DNA from: Terriglobales bacterium
GTDB taxonomy: Bacteria > Acidobacteriota > Terriglobia > Terriglobales > Acidobacteriaceae
NCBI GenBank assembly: GCA_035567895.1
Contig: DATMPC010000066.1
Span: 1 to 47,702 of the forward strand
Direction of reading: 5' to 3'
DNA: 47,702 nucleotides
Below are positions 25,894 to 35,000 of this stretch, piece by piece. A program made the position numbers and the translations under genes. Position 1 is the stretch's first letter, and every line of letters begins with the position of its first letter. Below the pieces are notes generated by a model that was given only the letters and a program-made list of their open reading frames with translations, did not search any database and was not told where the DNA came from.

Positions 25894-26016
25894 TTCTCTA
25901 TTTTAAGGTGAGCCGACGCTGTTTCGCCTTCTGACAATGCAGCTTTGGCGCACAAAATCATCGAAAAATCTTTTGCGGATTATTAGAAGAATTGATTTCA
26001 CGCTTTCGCAGGACCA

Positions 26017-26035
26017 GTAGAGACGCAGCATGCTG
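26017..26035. repeat. 19-bp dispersed repeat, copy 1
   Basis: GTAGAGACGCAGCATGCTG, identical at 47520-47538. It contains a GCAGCATGCTG palindrome. It lies in the leader before sppA. Confidence 0.7.
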
Positions 26036-26084
26036 GGTTGGCGCTATGCCGACTGTGTCTCATGGAGTGCTACACTTTTCGCAT

Positions 26085-26996
26085 ATGCCTGACGAGAATC
26101 GTCCGCGCACGCTCCTGTGGATTGTGATCGGAGGCGGAGCCTTCTTCGTCTTTACCCTGCTCATATTTTCTCTGCTGTATTTCAGCATTCGAGGCAATGA
26201 TTCCGGATTCGACGTTGGCGGCGACAAAATCGCCGTCCTGGACGTTCAGGGTGTAATTCTCCAGGCAAAGCCATTTGTCGATCAGCTCAAGAAATACGGA
26301 GACGACTCGTCGGTCAAAGCCATCATCCTGCGAATCGATTCTCCGGGAGGCGGCGCAGCGGCTTCGCAGGAGATGTACGACGCGGTAAAGCGCATTCGCG
26401 ATCAAAAGAAGAAGATGATCGTCGCTTCTATCCAGACCGTCGGCGCCAGCGGGGCGTACTACATCGCGTCTGGGGCGAACAAGATCTACGCCAATCGCGC
26501 CAGCATTGTGGGGAGCATCGGCGTAATCGCCGAGTGGATCAATTACGGGGACCTTCTACGTTGGGCCAAGCTCAAGGAAGTGATCTTCACTGCGGGCGAA
26601 CTCAAAGATGCAGGCGACCCGGCTCGCGACATGACTCCCGCCGAGCAGGCGTATCTGCAGAGCCTGGTCAACGAGATGTATGGACAGTTCATTCGGGACG
26701 TGGCAGATGGCCGAAAGATGAAGGTTGATAACGTGAAGGGAATGGCCAGCGGCCGTGTTTGGACCGGTGAGCAGGCGATCGGCCTGAAGTTAATCGACCA
26801 GCTTGGCGGGTTCCAAAATGCCGTGGACGAGACGGCTAAGGCAGTTGGTATCCGTGGGGAACCTTCCCTAGTGCACCCAGAAGAGAAGAAGCGGACGCTG
26901 GCCGACATCCTTTTCGGCGACGTTAGCCAGCTTCTTCCGGCCCAGGCGCGAATGCTACAAACCAACAATCCTGGATTTTTCTATCTTTGGCGCTAA
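26085..26996 (+). CDS. sppA: Signal peptide peptidase SppA (S49)
   Basis: Membrane-anchored serine protease that degrades cleaved signal peptides or membrane-protein fragments. From ATG 26085 the product has 303 residues, the short single-domain (Bacillus-like) type. One transmembrane helix (about 11-34); RIDSPGGGAAASQEMYDAV; nucleophile S122 in TVGASGAYYIASGA; general-base K174 in GELKDAGDP, exactly 52 residues apart as in Bacillus SppA. The frame is open to 25992, but those codons include the dispersed repeat. No strong Shine-Dalgarno is near 26085; ATG 26046 is an alternative. Confidence 0.9.
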   Translation: MPDENRPRTLLWIVIGGGAFFVFTLLIFSLLYFSIRGNDSGFDVGGDKIAVLDVQGVILQAKPFVDQLKKYGDDSSVKAIILRIDSPGGGAAASQEMYDAVKRIRDQKKKMIVASIQTVGASGAYYIASGANKIYANRASIVGSIGVIAEWINYGDLLRWAKLKEVIFTAGELKDAGDPARDMTPAEQAYLQSLVNEMYGQFIRDVADGRKMKVDNVKGMASGRVWTGEQAIGLKLIDQLGGFQNAVDETAKAVGIRGEPSLVHPEEKKRTLADILFGDVSQLLPAQARMLQTNNPGFFYLWR

Positions 26997-27080
26997 GCTG
27001 GCGCAACCAGAAAAATTCATGTTCCAGGGTCGCGGTTAACACTTGACGGAATGCCGCATCTCAGGTGGAATGTACAACTT

Positions 27081-27416
27081 ATGACGAAAGCCGATCTGAT
27101 CGAAGAAGTTGCCCGAATTACTGACGTTACGCGCCGGGACAGCGAAGTCATCGTGGAAACTATCTTCGATAGCATCGTCCATTCGTTACGTGCCGGCGAC
27201 AAGATCGAGATTCGCGGCTTCGGCAGCTTTCGTACCCGTCAACGCAATTCCCGCGTTGGACGTAATCCCAAGACAGGCGACCGAGTCGAAGTTCCCGCCA
27301 AAAAGATCCCATTCTTTAAACCCAGCAAGGAATTAAAGGACTTGGTGAACCACGAACAGGCTAACGGAGCGGGAGCCGTTACACACACACCAACTACGGA
27401 ACCCACTCACAGCTAA
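27081..27416 (+). CDS. HU/IHF-family DNA-binding protein
   Basis: Small nucleoid-associated DNA-bending protein, 111 residues, acting as a dimer. It has the standard MTKADLIEEVA start, GDKIEIRGFGSF, and the DNA-arm segment RNPKTGDRVEVPAKKIPFFK with the intercalating Pro region, then KPSKELKDLVN. The EIRGFGSF and PHFKP-like features are closer to IHF-beta than to HU, but family assignment between these is uncertain. About 20 extra residues rich in Thr, Gly and Ala follow the fold. The frame is open 10 codons upstream of ATG 27081, which is preferred by homology. Confidence 0.92.
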   Translation: MTKADLIEEVARITDVTRRDSEVIVETIFDSIVHSLRAGDKIEIRGFGSFRTRQRNSRVGRNPKTGDRVEVPAKKIPFFKPSKELKDLVNHEQANGAGAVTHTPTTEPTHS

Positions 27417-27422
27417 GCTCTT

Positions 27423-28328
27423 TCAGCCAAGCAGTCCAACCATGCCCATCATTCTTCCCGTATAACCTGCCTCACGACGATGTGAAAAGAGCAGATCGGT
27501 GCGGCACGACGCACACTCCTTTGCTGCCTGGATGTTGCTCTCGGGCACTCCAGCATCGAGGAGTTGCCGACGATTTGCCTCCACCAGGTCGAGGTGCTTC
27601 TGCGGACCGATGTTGCTATGGCCCGGGGCTCGTGCGGTTAGGAACAACAACGGATACTTCTCTTTGATCGGATCGCGGTCGTAAACCTCTGAAAACAATT
27701 CGTCGGCATAGGAGAATTGTGAACGAAACTCGTCGATGACTTCGTCCCCCACGGCATAGCAGCAGGAGTGAATGCAGGGACCAATGGCGGCGTACACATC
27801 GGCGGGCTGGCATCCGAAAACGGCGCGCATGCCGCCGACACCACGTTCTACAATCCGCTTGGCTGTCCCGCGCCATCCGGCATGGAATGCCCCAAGCGCT
27901 CCTCGCTTCGTATCGACGATGAGCACCGGCACGCAATCGGCAACCTGAATGCCTAGGAGCACGTTCCGGTGGCTACTAACGACGCCATCGCCTTTCAGCG
28001 GACTTGAAGGCACACGATCTCTGCTCTTCAGGATGCGTACAACACCAGAGTGAATCTGTCGCAACGTAACCAGTTGTGGCGGTTCCCTTTTTCCGGTGAG
28101 TTCACGAATGAAGGCGCGACGATTGCGTTCTACCGTTTGCCGATTGTCAGACGGTGTAAAGCCAAGATTTAGCTGGCCGCCACCATATGCTTCCGAGAAG
28201 CCTCCCCCGCGAGTACTAAATCCGTGAACGATACGCGGAAATTGAGAGAGATTCGCGGCTCGGATGATCTCGATTTCGGAAATAGAACGCCGCTTAGGCG
28301 CTTTCCTGGTGCTTGCAGTGGGAGGCAC
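27423..28328 (-). CDS. pgeF: Purine nucleoside phosphorylase-type PgeF (YfiH, multicopper-fold) protein
   Basis: Family formerly called polyphenol oxidase/laccase domain; members act on purine nucleosides or on mis-incorporated peptidoglycan amino acids. Family motifs: HGFSTRGGG, TLRQIHSGVV, VQVADCVP-like (GIQVADCVPVLI), AFHAGWRGTAKRIVE with the metal His, and AIGPCIHSCCYAVG. The frame runs up to 28502, but residues encoded by 28375-28444 (VAQAPSPVLILGRATAEGGC) are simply the dispersed repeat read in this frame, and the upstream ATG (28487) overlaps the divergent gene. I therefore take GTG 28328 (301 residues); TTG 28334 is equally possible and no Shine-Dalgarno helps. Confidence 0.85.
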   Translation of the reverse strand: MPPTASTRKAPKRRSISEIEIIRAANLSQFPRIVHGFSTRGGGFSEAYGGGQLNLGFTPSDNRQTVERNRRAFIRELTGKREPPQLVTLRQIHSGVVRILKSRDRVPSSPLKGDGVVSSHRNVLLGIQVADCVPVLIVDTKRGALGAFHAGWRGTAKRIVERGVGGMRAVFGCQPADVYAAIGPCIHSCCYAVGDEVIDEFRSQFSYADELFSEVYDRDPIKEKYPLLFLTARAPGHSNIGPQKHLDLVEANRRQLLDAGVPESNIQAAKECASCRTDLLFSHRREAGYTGRMMGMVGLLG

Positions 28329-28374
28329 ACACAATTGTAAATGGGACCGGAAGCACAGAAGCTGTGAGATAGGA

Positions 28375-28444
28375 CTTGTGGCACAGCCGCCCTCGGCTGT
28401 GGCTCTGCCCAAAATCAACACAGGCGAGGGCGCTTGTGCCACAA
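28375..28444. repeat. GTGGCACAGCCG dispersed repeat, copy 2
   Basis: About 70 bp, starting ACTTGTGGCACAGCCGCCCT and closing GGCGCTTGTGCCACA; nearly identical to 14785-14850. It lies in the 160-bp gap between divergent pgeF and the small gene at 28486, and must overlap one or both promoters. Confidence 0.85.
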
Positions 28445-28485
28445 ACCACGCTGAAAAATCCGCGTGATATTCTTTTTCTTCTGCC

Positions 28486-28866
28486 ATGTACGACGATTTC
28501 ACTGCTACTGATCGCTGGTCTGGAGAACAGATTCACGGCACCTATCAGGCCGTCGTTGTAGCCATCGCCACTCGCCATGCCGATGCCATCGACATCAAGT
28601 TCCTCGCCAACGGGCGGTCAGTCTGGATTGCCCTGCCTCATCTCGCATGGGTCAAATACAAAGAGCAGACCGGCAAAGCCATCACCGATCCACTCGCCAT
28701 TCAGATCGCGGGACACTATCTGAAATCGGCAATCGAGACCGGATACGACAATGGCCGCGAAATGTACACGCTCTCGGTCGATGAGACGCTCGATCACTTG
28801 AATGCCGTGATGGAAAAGTTCAAGAGCGCAAGTGCCATCCCCGTGATGCCGCGAGTGGAAGCATAA
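28486..28866 (+). CDS. Small protein of unknown function
   Basis: 126 residues, soluble, no signal peptide or membrane segment. I do not recognise the family. The N-terminus YDDFTATDRWSGEQIHG and the strand-rich VDAIDIKFLANGRSVWIALP suggest a small alpha/beta fold; the C-terminal half is helical. No Shine-Dalgarno is visible, and the start codon overlaps an ATG on the other strand. Codon usage and length of the open frame argue for a real gene. It precedes fmt by 90 bp. Confidence 0.6.
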   Translation: MYDDFTATDRWSGEQIHGTYQAVVVAIATRHADAIDIKFLANGRSVWIALPHLAWVKYKEQTGKAITDPLAIQIAGHYLKSAIETGYDNGREMYTLSVDETLDHLNAVMEKFKSASAIPVMPRVEA

Positions 28867-28941
28867 CAAGAAGCTACCTGCTCCTAGCTTCCAGCAACCA
28901 CAGGTACCGGGTTTGATCTAGTAGCTGGCAGCCGGTAGCTG

Positions 28942-28957
28942 TTAGCTTAAAAGCTAA
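28942..28957. promoter_or_regulatory. Palindrome at the fmt start codon
   Basis: TTAGCTT-AA-AAGCTAA; its last base is the A of the fmt ATG. The preceding 70 bases repeat GTAGCTG/GTAGCT words several times. It could fold over the ribosome site; no Shine-Dalgarno is visible. Confidence 0.3.
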
Positions 28958-29892
28958 TGAAGCTCGTCTTCTGCGGCACTCCGCAGTTCGCGGTTCCCAC
29001 GCTCGAAGCTCTGCTTGCCAACGGTCACGAGATTCCTTTAGTAGTTACGCAGCCGGACCGGCCTCAAGGGCGCGGACTGGAACTCGCCACATCACCGGTC
29101 AAGCACACCGCCCAGCGGCACAGCTTGCCAATTGAACAGCCGGAAAAAATCAAGAACAATGCTGACTTTCGCGCGCTGCTGGAGAAGATTCAACCGGACG
29201 CGATCATCGTCGTAGGATACGGCCGCATCGTTCCTCCGTGGATGTTGGCGCTACCGAAGCATGGCAACATCAATCTTCACGGATCGCTTCTGCCAAAGTA
29301 TCGTGGGGCCGCGCCGATTCAGTGGGCAATCGCTGAGGGCGAGAAAGTTAGCGGTGTGACCAGCATGTTGCTCAACGAAGGACTCGATACCGGCGACATT
29401 TTTCTTCAACGCGAACTGGCCATTGCCCCAGACGACACCGCCATCACCTATGGTCAGCGTTTGTCGATACTCGGAGCAGAGCTGATGGTGGAAACTCTGC
29501 GAAAGCTGGAGGCAGGAAGCATTAAGCCGCAGCCGCAGGATCACAGTCGTGCGTCGCTTGCCCCCATTTTGAAAAGGGAAGACGGGCAGGCAGATTTTAA
29601 GTCCTCCGCTCAACGCATCTACAACCGCCTGCGTGGATTCCAGCCGTGGCCGGGTTCCTATACGATCCTGAAGGGCAAGAAGCTGGGAATTACTTCCGCC
29701 AAAGTGCATTCCTATTCTGGAACTCAGACTCCGGGCGAGCTACTCGTCGATCAGGACCAACTGTTCGTCGTCTGCGGAGAGAACAGCGCCCTGCAACTGC
29801 TCGAAGTTCAGCCTGAAGGCAAGCGCCGTATGACAGCTGCCGATTTCGTCCGCGGCTATCGTCCACAAGCCGGCGAAAAGTTGGGAGCGTGA
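28957..29892 (+). CDS. fmt: Methionyl-tRNA formyltransferase
   Basis: Formylates initiator Met-tRNA with 10-formyl-THF. The 311-residue product starts KLVFCGTPQFAVPTLEAL and has the catalytic block NINLHGSLLPKYRGAAPIQW (Asn, His) and the Asp in NEGLDTGDIFL, followed by the C-terminal OB-like domain (from about 205). The usual partner def is not seen; rsmB follows after 4 bp, the common fmt-rsmB order. Confidence 0.96.
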   Translation: MKLVFCGTPQFAVPTLEALLANGHEIPLVVTQPDRPQGRGLELATSPVKHTAQRHSLPIEQPEKIKNNADFRALLEKIQPDAIIVVGYGRIVPPWMLALPKHGNINLHGSLLPKYRGAAPIQWAIAEGEKVSGVTSMLLNEGLDTGDIFLQRELAIAPDDTAITYGQRLSILGAELMVETLRKLEAGSIKPQPQDHSRASLAPILKREDGQADFKSSAQRIYNRLRGFQPWPGSYTILKGKKLGITSAKVHSYSGTQTPGELLVDQDQLFVVCGENSALQLLEVQPEGKRRMTAADFVRGYRPQAGEKLGA

Positions 29893-29896
29893 GCCA

Positions 29897-31210
29897 GTGC
29901 CGTCACCGGCGCGCATCTCGCCGGCGCGCACTGCCGCATTTGACGTGCTTCTACGCGTCGAAACCCATGATTCCTATGCAGCGGAGCTGCTGCATTCCAA
30001 CTTACTCGCTCGTCTAAACAGCTCCGATCGCGGTCTCGCGACGGAACTTGTTATGGGAGTCCTGCGCTGGCAGCAGAAGCTCGATCAAGTAGTCGAGGCC
30101 ACGGCGGGCAAGTCCGTAGGGAAGTTCGATGTTGAAGTGAAGCTCGCCCTTCGGCTCGGGGCCTATCAACTGCTTTATCTGGACCGCATTCCTTCGCGAG
30201 CGGCTGTGAACGAAAGCGTGGAGCTCGTGAAGCAGCACGGCAAGCGCTCCGCAGCTCCTCTGACCAATGCTGTCCTGCGCAAACTTTCCAAAGAGACTCT
30301 CGGCTCATCGCAGCAGCAGCCGGGCAGGGATCTCGCTACTATTTATTCGCATCCCGCGTGGCTGGTAGAGCGCTGGACAAAGATCTATGGCGAGGAGGCC
30401 ACCCGCGCGATCTGCGAGCAGAATCAGAAGCGTCCGCAAACCACAATTCGCACCACGTCTCCCGCAGTGATCGAAGAACTTTCCCGCGACGGCATCTCGC
30501 TTGAACCAGCAACGCTGATCAATGCCGCCTGGCATGTGACGACGGGAGATGTAACCCAAACGCGCGCCTACCATGAGCGGCGACTGGCCATACGAGACGA
30601 GGCTTCACAACTCGTCGCGCTGCTCGCTCAGGGAAAGACAATTCTGGACTGTTGCGCTGCTCCGGGCGGCAAGAGTGCAATCGCTGCAGAACAAAATCCG
30701 CCTGCCTTGGTGGTCTCCATGGATTTGCATCTTCATCGCGTCCGCCTCATGCGCACACTCACCGGTCTAGCTGCCATCCTCGCAGCCGACGCTCGCCAGC
30801 TTCCATTCAACCGACAGTTCGATTGCATCATCGCCGATCTGCCGTGCACCGGAACGGGCACACTCGCGCGCAATCCGGAGATCAAGTGGCGCCTCAAGCC
30901 TGAGGATCTTCCGCGGTTGGGACAATTGCAGTTTGAAATTCTGAGCTCTGCCGCCAAGTCGGCGAAGACCATCGTGTACTCCACCTGCTCACTCGAACCC
31001 GAGGAGGGCGAAGAGGTGATCAGTAGATTTCTCGCGGAGCACACGGCTTTTCGGCCGATTCCTGTCCAAACTCGACTAGAGCAACTGTCCCAGGAGGGAT
31101 TGATTCGAGCGGATGCGATTAGCGCTATCGTAAAAGTCGATTTCCTGCGTACCGTTCCGGGAATTCATCCTTGTGACGGATTCTTCGCCGCGATACTGGA
31201 GCAGGCGTAA
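29897..31210 (+). CDS. rsmB: 16S rRNA m5C967 methyltransferase
   Basis: SAM-dependent methylation of C967 in 16S rRNA. The 437-residue product has an N-terminal NusB-like RNA-binding domain (about 1-140) and a C-terminal methyltransferase: SAM loop ILDCCAAPGGKSA, DLPCTGTGTLARNPEIKW (first Cys) and IVYSTCSLEPEEGEEV (catalytic Cys). GTG 29897 lies 4 bases after the fmt stop with GGGAG upstream, so the two are probably co-transcribed. Confidence 0.95.
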   Translation: MPSPARISPARTAAFDVLLRVETHDSYAAELLHSNLLARLNSSDRGLATELVMGVLRWQQKLDQVVEATAGKSVGKFDVEVKLALRLGAYQLLYLDRIPSRAAVNESVELVKQHGKRSAAPLTNAVLRKLSKETLGSSQQQPGRDLATIYSHPAWLVERWTKIYGEEATRAICEQNQKRPQTTIRTTSPAVIEELSRDGISLEPATLINAAWHVTTGDVTQTRAYHERRLAIRDEASQLVALLAQGKTILDCCAAPGGKSAIAAEQNPPALVVSMDLHLHRVRLMRTLTGLAAILAADARQLPFNRQFDCIIADLPCTGTGTLARNPEIKWRLKPEDLPRLGQLQFEILSSAAKSAKTIVYSTCSLEPEEGEEVISRFLAEHTAFRPIPVQTRLEQLSQEGLIRADAISAIVKVDFLRTVPGIHPCDGFFAAILEQA

Positions 31211-31233
31211 AACCGCCTGCGACGTCACGCGCT

Positions 31234-32739
31234 CTATTCCACGGCCGCCACGCGGGCATTCTTTCCTTTTAGAAGTTCAGCCGCTTGCGAAGCTCCACGT
31301 GTCGCTCCTAACCGTCCAGGAGCATTCACGAGTGCCGCCTGAAACTCTTTCAGTGCCAAGTCGGGATGCTTCTGCTCGAGCAGTAACGACCCTAGCTGTT
31401 CGCGAGCGGGAACGATTGGCCCGGGAGTTATCGGAAGCTTTTCAACCGCGTCTTCTTCATCCGCAGCCTGGCGCATGAGGCTTAGGGCTTCGTCGGGTTT
31501 GCCCTGCTGCTGAGCGCACCAGGCCGTGAGTCCCCGCCCAAGGATTCTTGTCTGCGCAACCCAATAGTCTTGTCCCGAGGAGCGCAGCTGACTTTCGATT
31601 TGCGCCAGACGATCGACTTGCGCGCGAGCCTCCTCGATACGGCCGCGTCGAACAAGTCCGAGCCCGCGAGCCCAAACTGCGACGGCCGTCACTTCCGGCG
31701 GACTTCCAGCTGTGGCGGTGATGGCGGTGGCTTCTTCCCATCGACCTAACTCAATGGCATAGCGTACGGGCATCGCGGTTGTGGCGTAGGAACTCTTGAA
31801 GCCTCCGGTCAGCGTGCCCTTGTTTCCCAGTTGCTTGATGACCTCAGCGGCTTGTGTGTCGCGTCCACTTTGAAGATACGCATAGACGAGGTAATCCATC
31901 GCGTGAAGCTCTTCGCCGGCGTCTCCCTGCTGATGAGCCGCCTCCCGTGCCGCAAGATTGCTGGCGATGGACTCATCCCACAACCCAAGTCGCGTAAAAA
32001 TATGCGACGGCATATGCAAGGCGTGCGGAGCCGAAGGCGCAATGTTCGAGTATGCGTTCGCGGCAGCCAAACCGCGGGAAGCGAGTTCCGCGTTGTCGTA
32101 GGCATGGATGAGGTAATGCGGGATTCCGGGGTGCTGTGGATGAGCCCGATAAAGAGGCTCGAGCAAGTCCGCTGCTTTCTTTTGATTTGCGTGCGTCTTG
32201 TCTGCAGGTGACGCGGTTGACAGAAGAGCCAGCGCATAAAACACCTGGACCTCGAGGTTCTCTCTTTCGTCTCTCGCCAAAGCGCTCATCACATCCAGGT
32301 ACTTCATCGCTCTTCGGCGGTACTGCGCTTCACTCGCATCATCCAGGAGAACGCTAAGTGCAGCGATGAGCTTTCGCTCTCGTTCCGAACCAGATCCCAG
32401 CCGTTGAGCTTCTTTGATTTCATTTTTCGCTTCGGGAATTTCGGATGCAGGAAGTGGTGGCTCCCACAACTGATGGAAATGCGTCATGGCGATGCCCCAG
32501 TGAACCATCGCACACTGAGGATCTTGCTTTGCTACGCCGCGGAAGGCAGTCTCTGCCGGAGCGTAAGCGAATGAGTGAAGCAAAGCAACTGCGCGGTTGA
32601 ACTGCTGCTGAACCGCAGGATTGCACGAGACAGGAAACGACACCTCTCCCAACTTCTCCGGCACACCGTGGGAGTGAGCCTCCTGAGCAGTCAGGCAAGA
32701 GGCATATGTGATGAGACCTGCCAGAAACAATCGCCACAT
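31234..32739 (-). CDS. Secreted TPR-repeat protein
   Basis: 501 residues from ATG 32739. The signal peptide (about 1-18) ends near CLTAQE. The rest is helical with several tetratricopeptide-like pairs: FNRAVALLHSFAYAPAETAF, AADLLEPLYRAHPQHPGIPH, ELGRWEEATAITA and LLLEQKHPDLALKEFQAAL. HAMDYLVYAYLQ and LHMPSHIFTRLGLWDESI are segments I associate with an acidobacterial family of unknown role. The open frame extends 23 codons upstream without family features. No enzymatic motif is seen; protein-protein contact in the periplasm is the likely role. It converges with rsmB. Confidence 0.75.
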   Translation of the reverse strand: MWRLFLAGLITYASCLTAQEAHSHGVPEKLGEVSFPVSCNPAVQQQFNRAVALLHSFAYAPAETAFRGVAKQDPQCAMVHWGIAMTHFHQLWEPPLPASEIPEAKNEIKEAQRLGSGSERERKLIAALSVLLDDASEAQYRRRAMKYLDVMSALARDERENLEVQVFYALALLSTASPADKTHANQKKAADLLEPLYRAHPQHPGIPHYLIHAYDNAELASRGLAAANAYSNIAPSAPHALHMPSHIFTRLGLWDESIASNLAAREAAHQQGDAGEELHAMDYLVYAYLQSGRDTQAAEVIKQLGNKGTLTGGFKSSYATTAMPVRYAIELGRWEEATAITATAGSPPEVTAVAVWARGLGLVRRGRIEEARAQVDRLAQIESQLRSSGQDYWVAQTRILGRGLTAWCAQQQGKPDEALSLMRQAADEEDAVEKLPITPGPIVPAREQLGSLLLEQKHPDLALKEFQAALVNAPGRLGATRGASQAAELLKGKNARVAAVE

Positions 32740-32841
32740 ATTTCGCCAACCATAATCGCAATTCAGTACACGTTCAGGGTACGCGCAGCCATTGTACCGA
32801 AGTACCAACTGACATTCGTCGACGCAGCCTAGAATGGCACT

Positions 32842-33537
32842 GTGAAAGAGCGCTTACTATCAGCGATCGTCTTAGGGAGCTTCTGCCTGGCCGCGCACGC
32901 ACAAGCTCCACAAGCGGAAAATGAAGCTGCCCGCCGAGTCCGCAAGGCTATCCTTAGCAGCCGCCACCTCGGTGCTCACGGACTCGGATATAACGAGCAA
33001 TCCATGGAAGCACTCTCCAGAAAGCTGAGTCCGTCCGACATTCCGATTCTGGTCAACTTGCTGGCGGATATAGATCTACACGTGGGTGCGCAGTTTGCGC
33101 TGGCGTCACAATGTGAAGCCGCCATTGCTCCGGTTCGTGATGCTGCTGCAGACCATACGATGTCGTTCCTCGATGCCGAAGACACAATGAACTTGATCGA
33201 GAATTTAACCGTCTGCTCGCCAGAAACTCGCCAAAGAGCAACCGTGGTGCGCTCCGAAATTCACACCCTTGGAGAAACCGATCAAGCGAAGAGAGAACAG
33301 CAAGCTCGTGAACGCGCAGCCGACGATGCACGCATGCAGGCGAACGGCCTCAAAATGTTGGATCCGAAGCAAGCTAAAGGACTCACCAGGCAGGAGCGCG
33401 AAGAAGTCTATCGGCGCTCACTCAAAGCCATGGGTTTGAAGGAAGACGGTCCTATGACGCCAGAGCAACGAGATCTAGTGCAGCGTATGTACCGAACCAT
33501 GGTGTTAGGCGAATCTGGGGATAGACCTCACAATTAA
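32842..33537 (+). CDS. Exported protein of unknown function
   Basis: 231 residues from GTG 32842. A short signal peptide (MKERLLSAIVLGSFCLAAHAQ) is clear. The mature part is helical, with a segment resembling a HEAT-like repeat pair (SMEALSRKLSPSDIPILVNL and VGAQFALASQCEAAIAPVRD) and a charged coiled-coil stretch (QAKREQQARERAADDARMQ). I do not recognise a family. It is divergent from the TPR gene with about 100 bp between starts, so they may share regulation. Confidence 0.7.
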   Translation: MKERLLSAIVLGSFCLAAHAQAPQAENEAARRVRKAILSSRHLGAHGLGYNEQSMEALSRKLSPSDIPILVNLLADIDLHVGAQFALASQCEAAIAPVRDAAADHTMSFLDAEDTMNLIENLTVCSPETRQRATVVRSEIHTLGETDQAKREQQARERAADDARMQANGLKMLDPKQAKGLTRQEREEVYRRSLKAMGLKEDGPMTPEQRDLVQRMYRTMVLGESGDRPHN

Positions 33538-33679
33538 TTTCCAAACACTGCACATCGGTTGCGAACTGTTTGTGAACGTCTGTTAGATTCGTTGCTGTTC
33601 TTAGCGAGCGGTCCAATCCAAGAATTTCTGAACCGCCAGGTTGAGCAATCCGCGTGCTCCAGATACAGAAGGCAAACCG

Positions 33680-34108
33680 ATGTCCGACAACATCACACCT
33701 TCAGAACCGACGGCGACCCGGTCCCGCTGGGCCATCGCACCGTACTTCATCGTTGACGATGTAGTAATGACCGCAAACTTCTATCGCGACAAGCTAGGCT
33801 TCCGCTACCAGCGCTTCTGGGGAGATCCGCCGGCATTCTGCATGGTTACGCGCGGCGGAATCATCATCATGCTCAGCCAGTTTCGCAAGACCGGTCTAAT
33901 GCGTCCGAACGGAAAGGCTGTTCCTAATGGCGATGCCTGGGACGCTTACATCTGGGTAGAAGACGCCGATGCGTTATATGGCGAGTTCAAAACCAAGGGA
34001 ATAAAGATCGCGCGAGATATCTGCGATCAGCCCTATGGAAACCGCGACTTCGATGTCGAGGACTGCAACGGCTATAGACTCTGTTTCGGGAGCGACCTTA
34101 AATCCTGA
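33680..34108 (+). CDS. Glyoxalase/bleomycin-resistance-fold (VOC) protein
   Basis: 142 residues from ATG 33680, which follows AGAAGG; the frame is open 13 codons upstream from a TTG without family sequence. One VOC module: APYFIVDDVVMTANFYRDKL, FGYRY-like FRYQRFW, IWVEDADALYGEFKTKGI and the closing NRDFDVEDCNGYRLCFG. Putative metal ligands are few (no His at the usual first position), so it may bind a ligand rather than catalyse. Substrate unknown. Confidence 0.85.
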   Translation: MSDNITPSEPTATRSRWAIAPYFIVDDVVMTANFYRDKLGFRYQRFWGDPPAFCMVTRGGIIIMLSQFRKTGLMRPNGKAVPNGDAWDAYIWVEDADALYGEFKTKGIKIARDICDQPYGNRDFDVEDCNGYRLCFGSDLKS

Positions 34109-34199
34109 CGGCTTCGAGCTGGCCACTGGTAAGCGGGAGTAACGACAAGCTGGGCAAATCCTGGTTTGCCTCTCGGATTAATCAAAGGGCTATCCCTGC

Positions 34200-35000
34200 C
34201 TACTGCGTGACCGACAACCTGATCTGCGAATCTGGCGTTATACGCGCTCCAGCGGGCGGGCTCTGGGCGGCTATGGTTCCCCAGGTGGGAGTTGTCGTAG
34301 GTGTCGGGGAAGGGACTAGAGCGCCGGGAGGACTTCCTTCCTGGTTGGGCACGATGGCTCTCCCGACCACAGCTACGCTGGCAAGCTGCAATCCTGCACG
34401 GGCGATCTTCTCTTTGGCCTCGGTTAGTTGGCGGCCAACAAAATTGGGCATTACGTATTCGGGCGTCTTGGGCGGCTGGGCGAGTAACAGGCTTACCTTC
34501 GGCGAGGTGAATTCCGTTGCGCCTGCGGCGGGCACTTGTGCGATCACCTGATCCGGTGACACATTGGAAACTGGGACTCCAGGAATCGTGACCGCATCGA
34601 GTCCACGACGCCGCAGATTGAGAGTTGCGGCAAGCTCGGTTTGGCCGACCAAATCGGGAATGGAAACACGCAACGGTCCGATGCTCTCGGCGACGCGTAT
34701 ACGTCCTCCGCGGCGCACTCTGCTGTTCGTCACCGGGATTTGCGAGATGATGCTGCCTTCAGGGACGTAGGAACTGTAGAACTTATCCTCGACAAATATG
34801 GTGAGACCGGCGTGATTTGCAGCCTCCTGCGCCTGGAACAGCGGCAATCCCTTCACGTTTGGGACGCGCGCCTCACGTCCGTGAATAGCGAACCGCATGG
34901 CCGCGAGTGCAGAGAAGAGCGCAATCAGCAGAAGAATGAGCGAGCGGGTGATGAGCCGCAAGAGCCTGATGATGCGCCATTCTCGTTTATCGGCAGTCAT
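34200..35000 (-). CDS. Membrane protein with three PASTA domains
   Basis: 266 residues: a basic N-terminus, one transmembrane helix (about 15-38), then three PASTA-type repeats outside the membrane, each with the V/M-P-[ND]-x-x-G pattern: RVPNVKGLPLFQAQEA, SIPDLVGQTELAATLNL and VMPNFVGRQLTEAKEKI. A Pro/Thr-rich insert lies in the last repeat. PASTA modules usually sense muropeptides or beta-lactams and are fused to PBPs or Ser/Thr kinases; here they stand alone. The ATG overlaps the stop of the PBP1A-type gene (ATGA), so both are translationally coupled and probably work together in peptidoglycan assembly. Confidence 0.88.
   Translation of the reverse strand: MTADKREWRIIRLLRLITRSLILLLIALFSALAAMRFAIHGREARVPNVKGLPLFQAQEAANHAGLTIFVEDKFYSSYVPEGSIISQIPVTNSRVRRGGRIRVAESIGPLRVSIPDLVGQTELAATLNLRRRGLDAVTIPGVPVSNVSPDQVIAQVPAAGATEFTSPKVSLLLAQPPKTPEYVMPNFVGRQLTEAKEKIARAGLQLASVAVVGRAIVPNQEGSPPGALVPSPTPTTTPTWGTIAAQSPPAGARITPDSQIRLSVTQ

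Noticed and set aside
28328-28502. N-terminal extension of PgeF up to 28502
   Set aside because: The added residues are the dispersed repeat in translation, and the upstream ATG collides with the divergent gene start.
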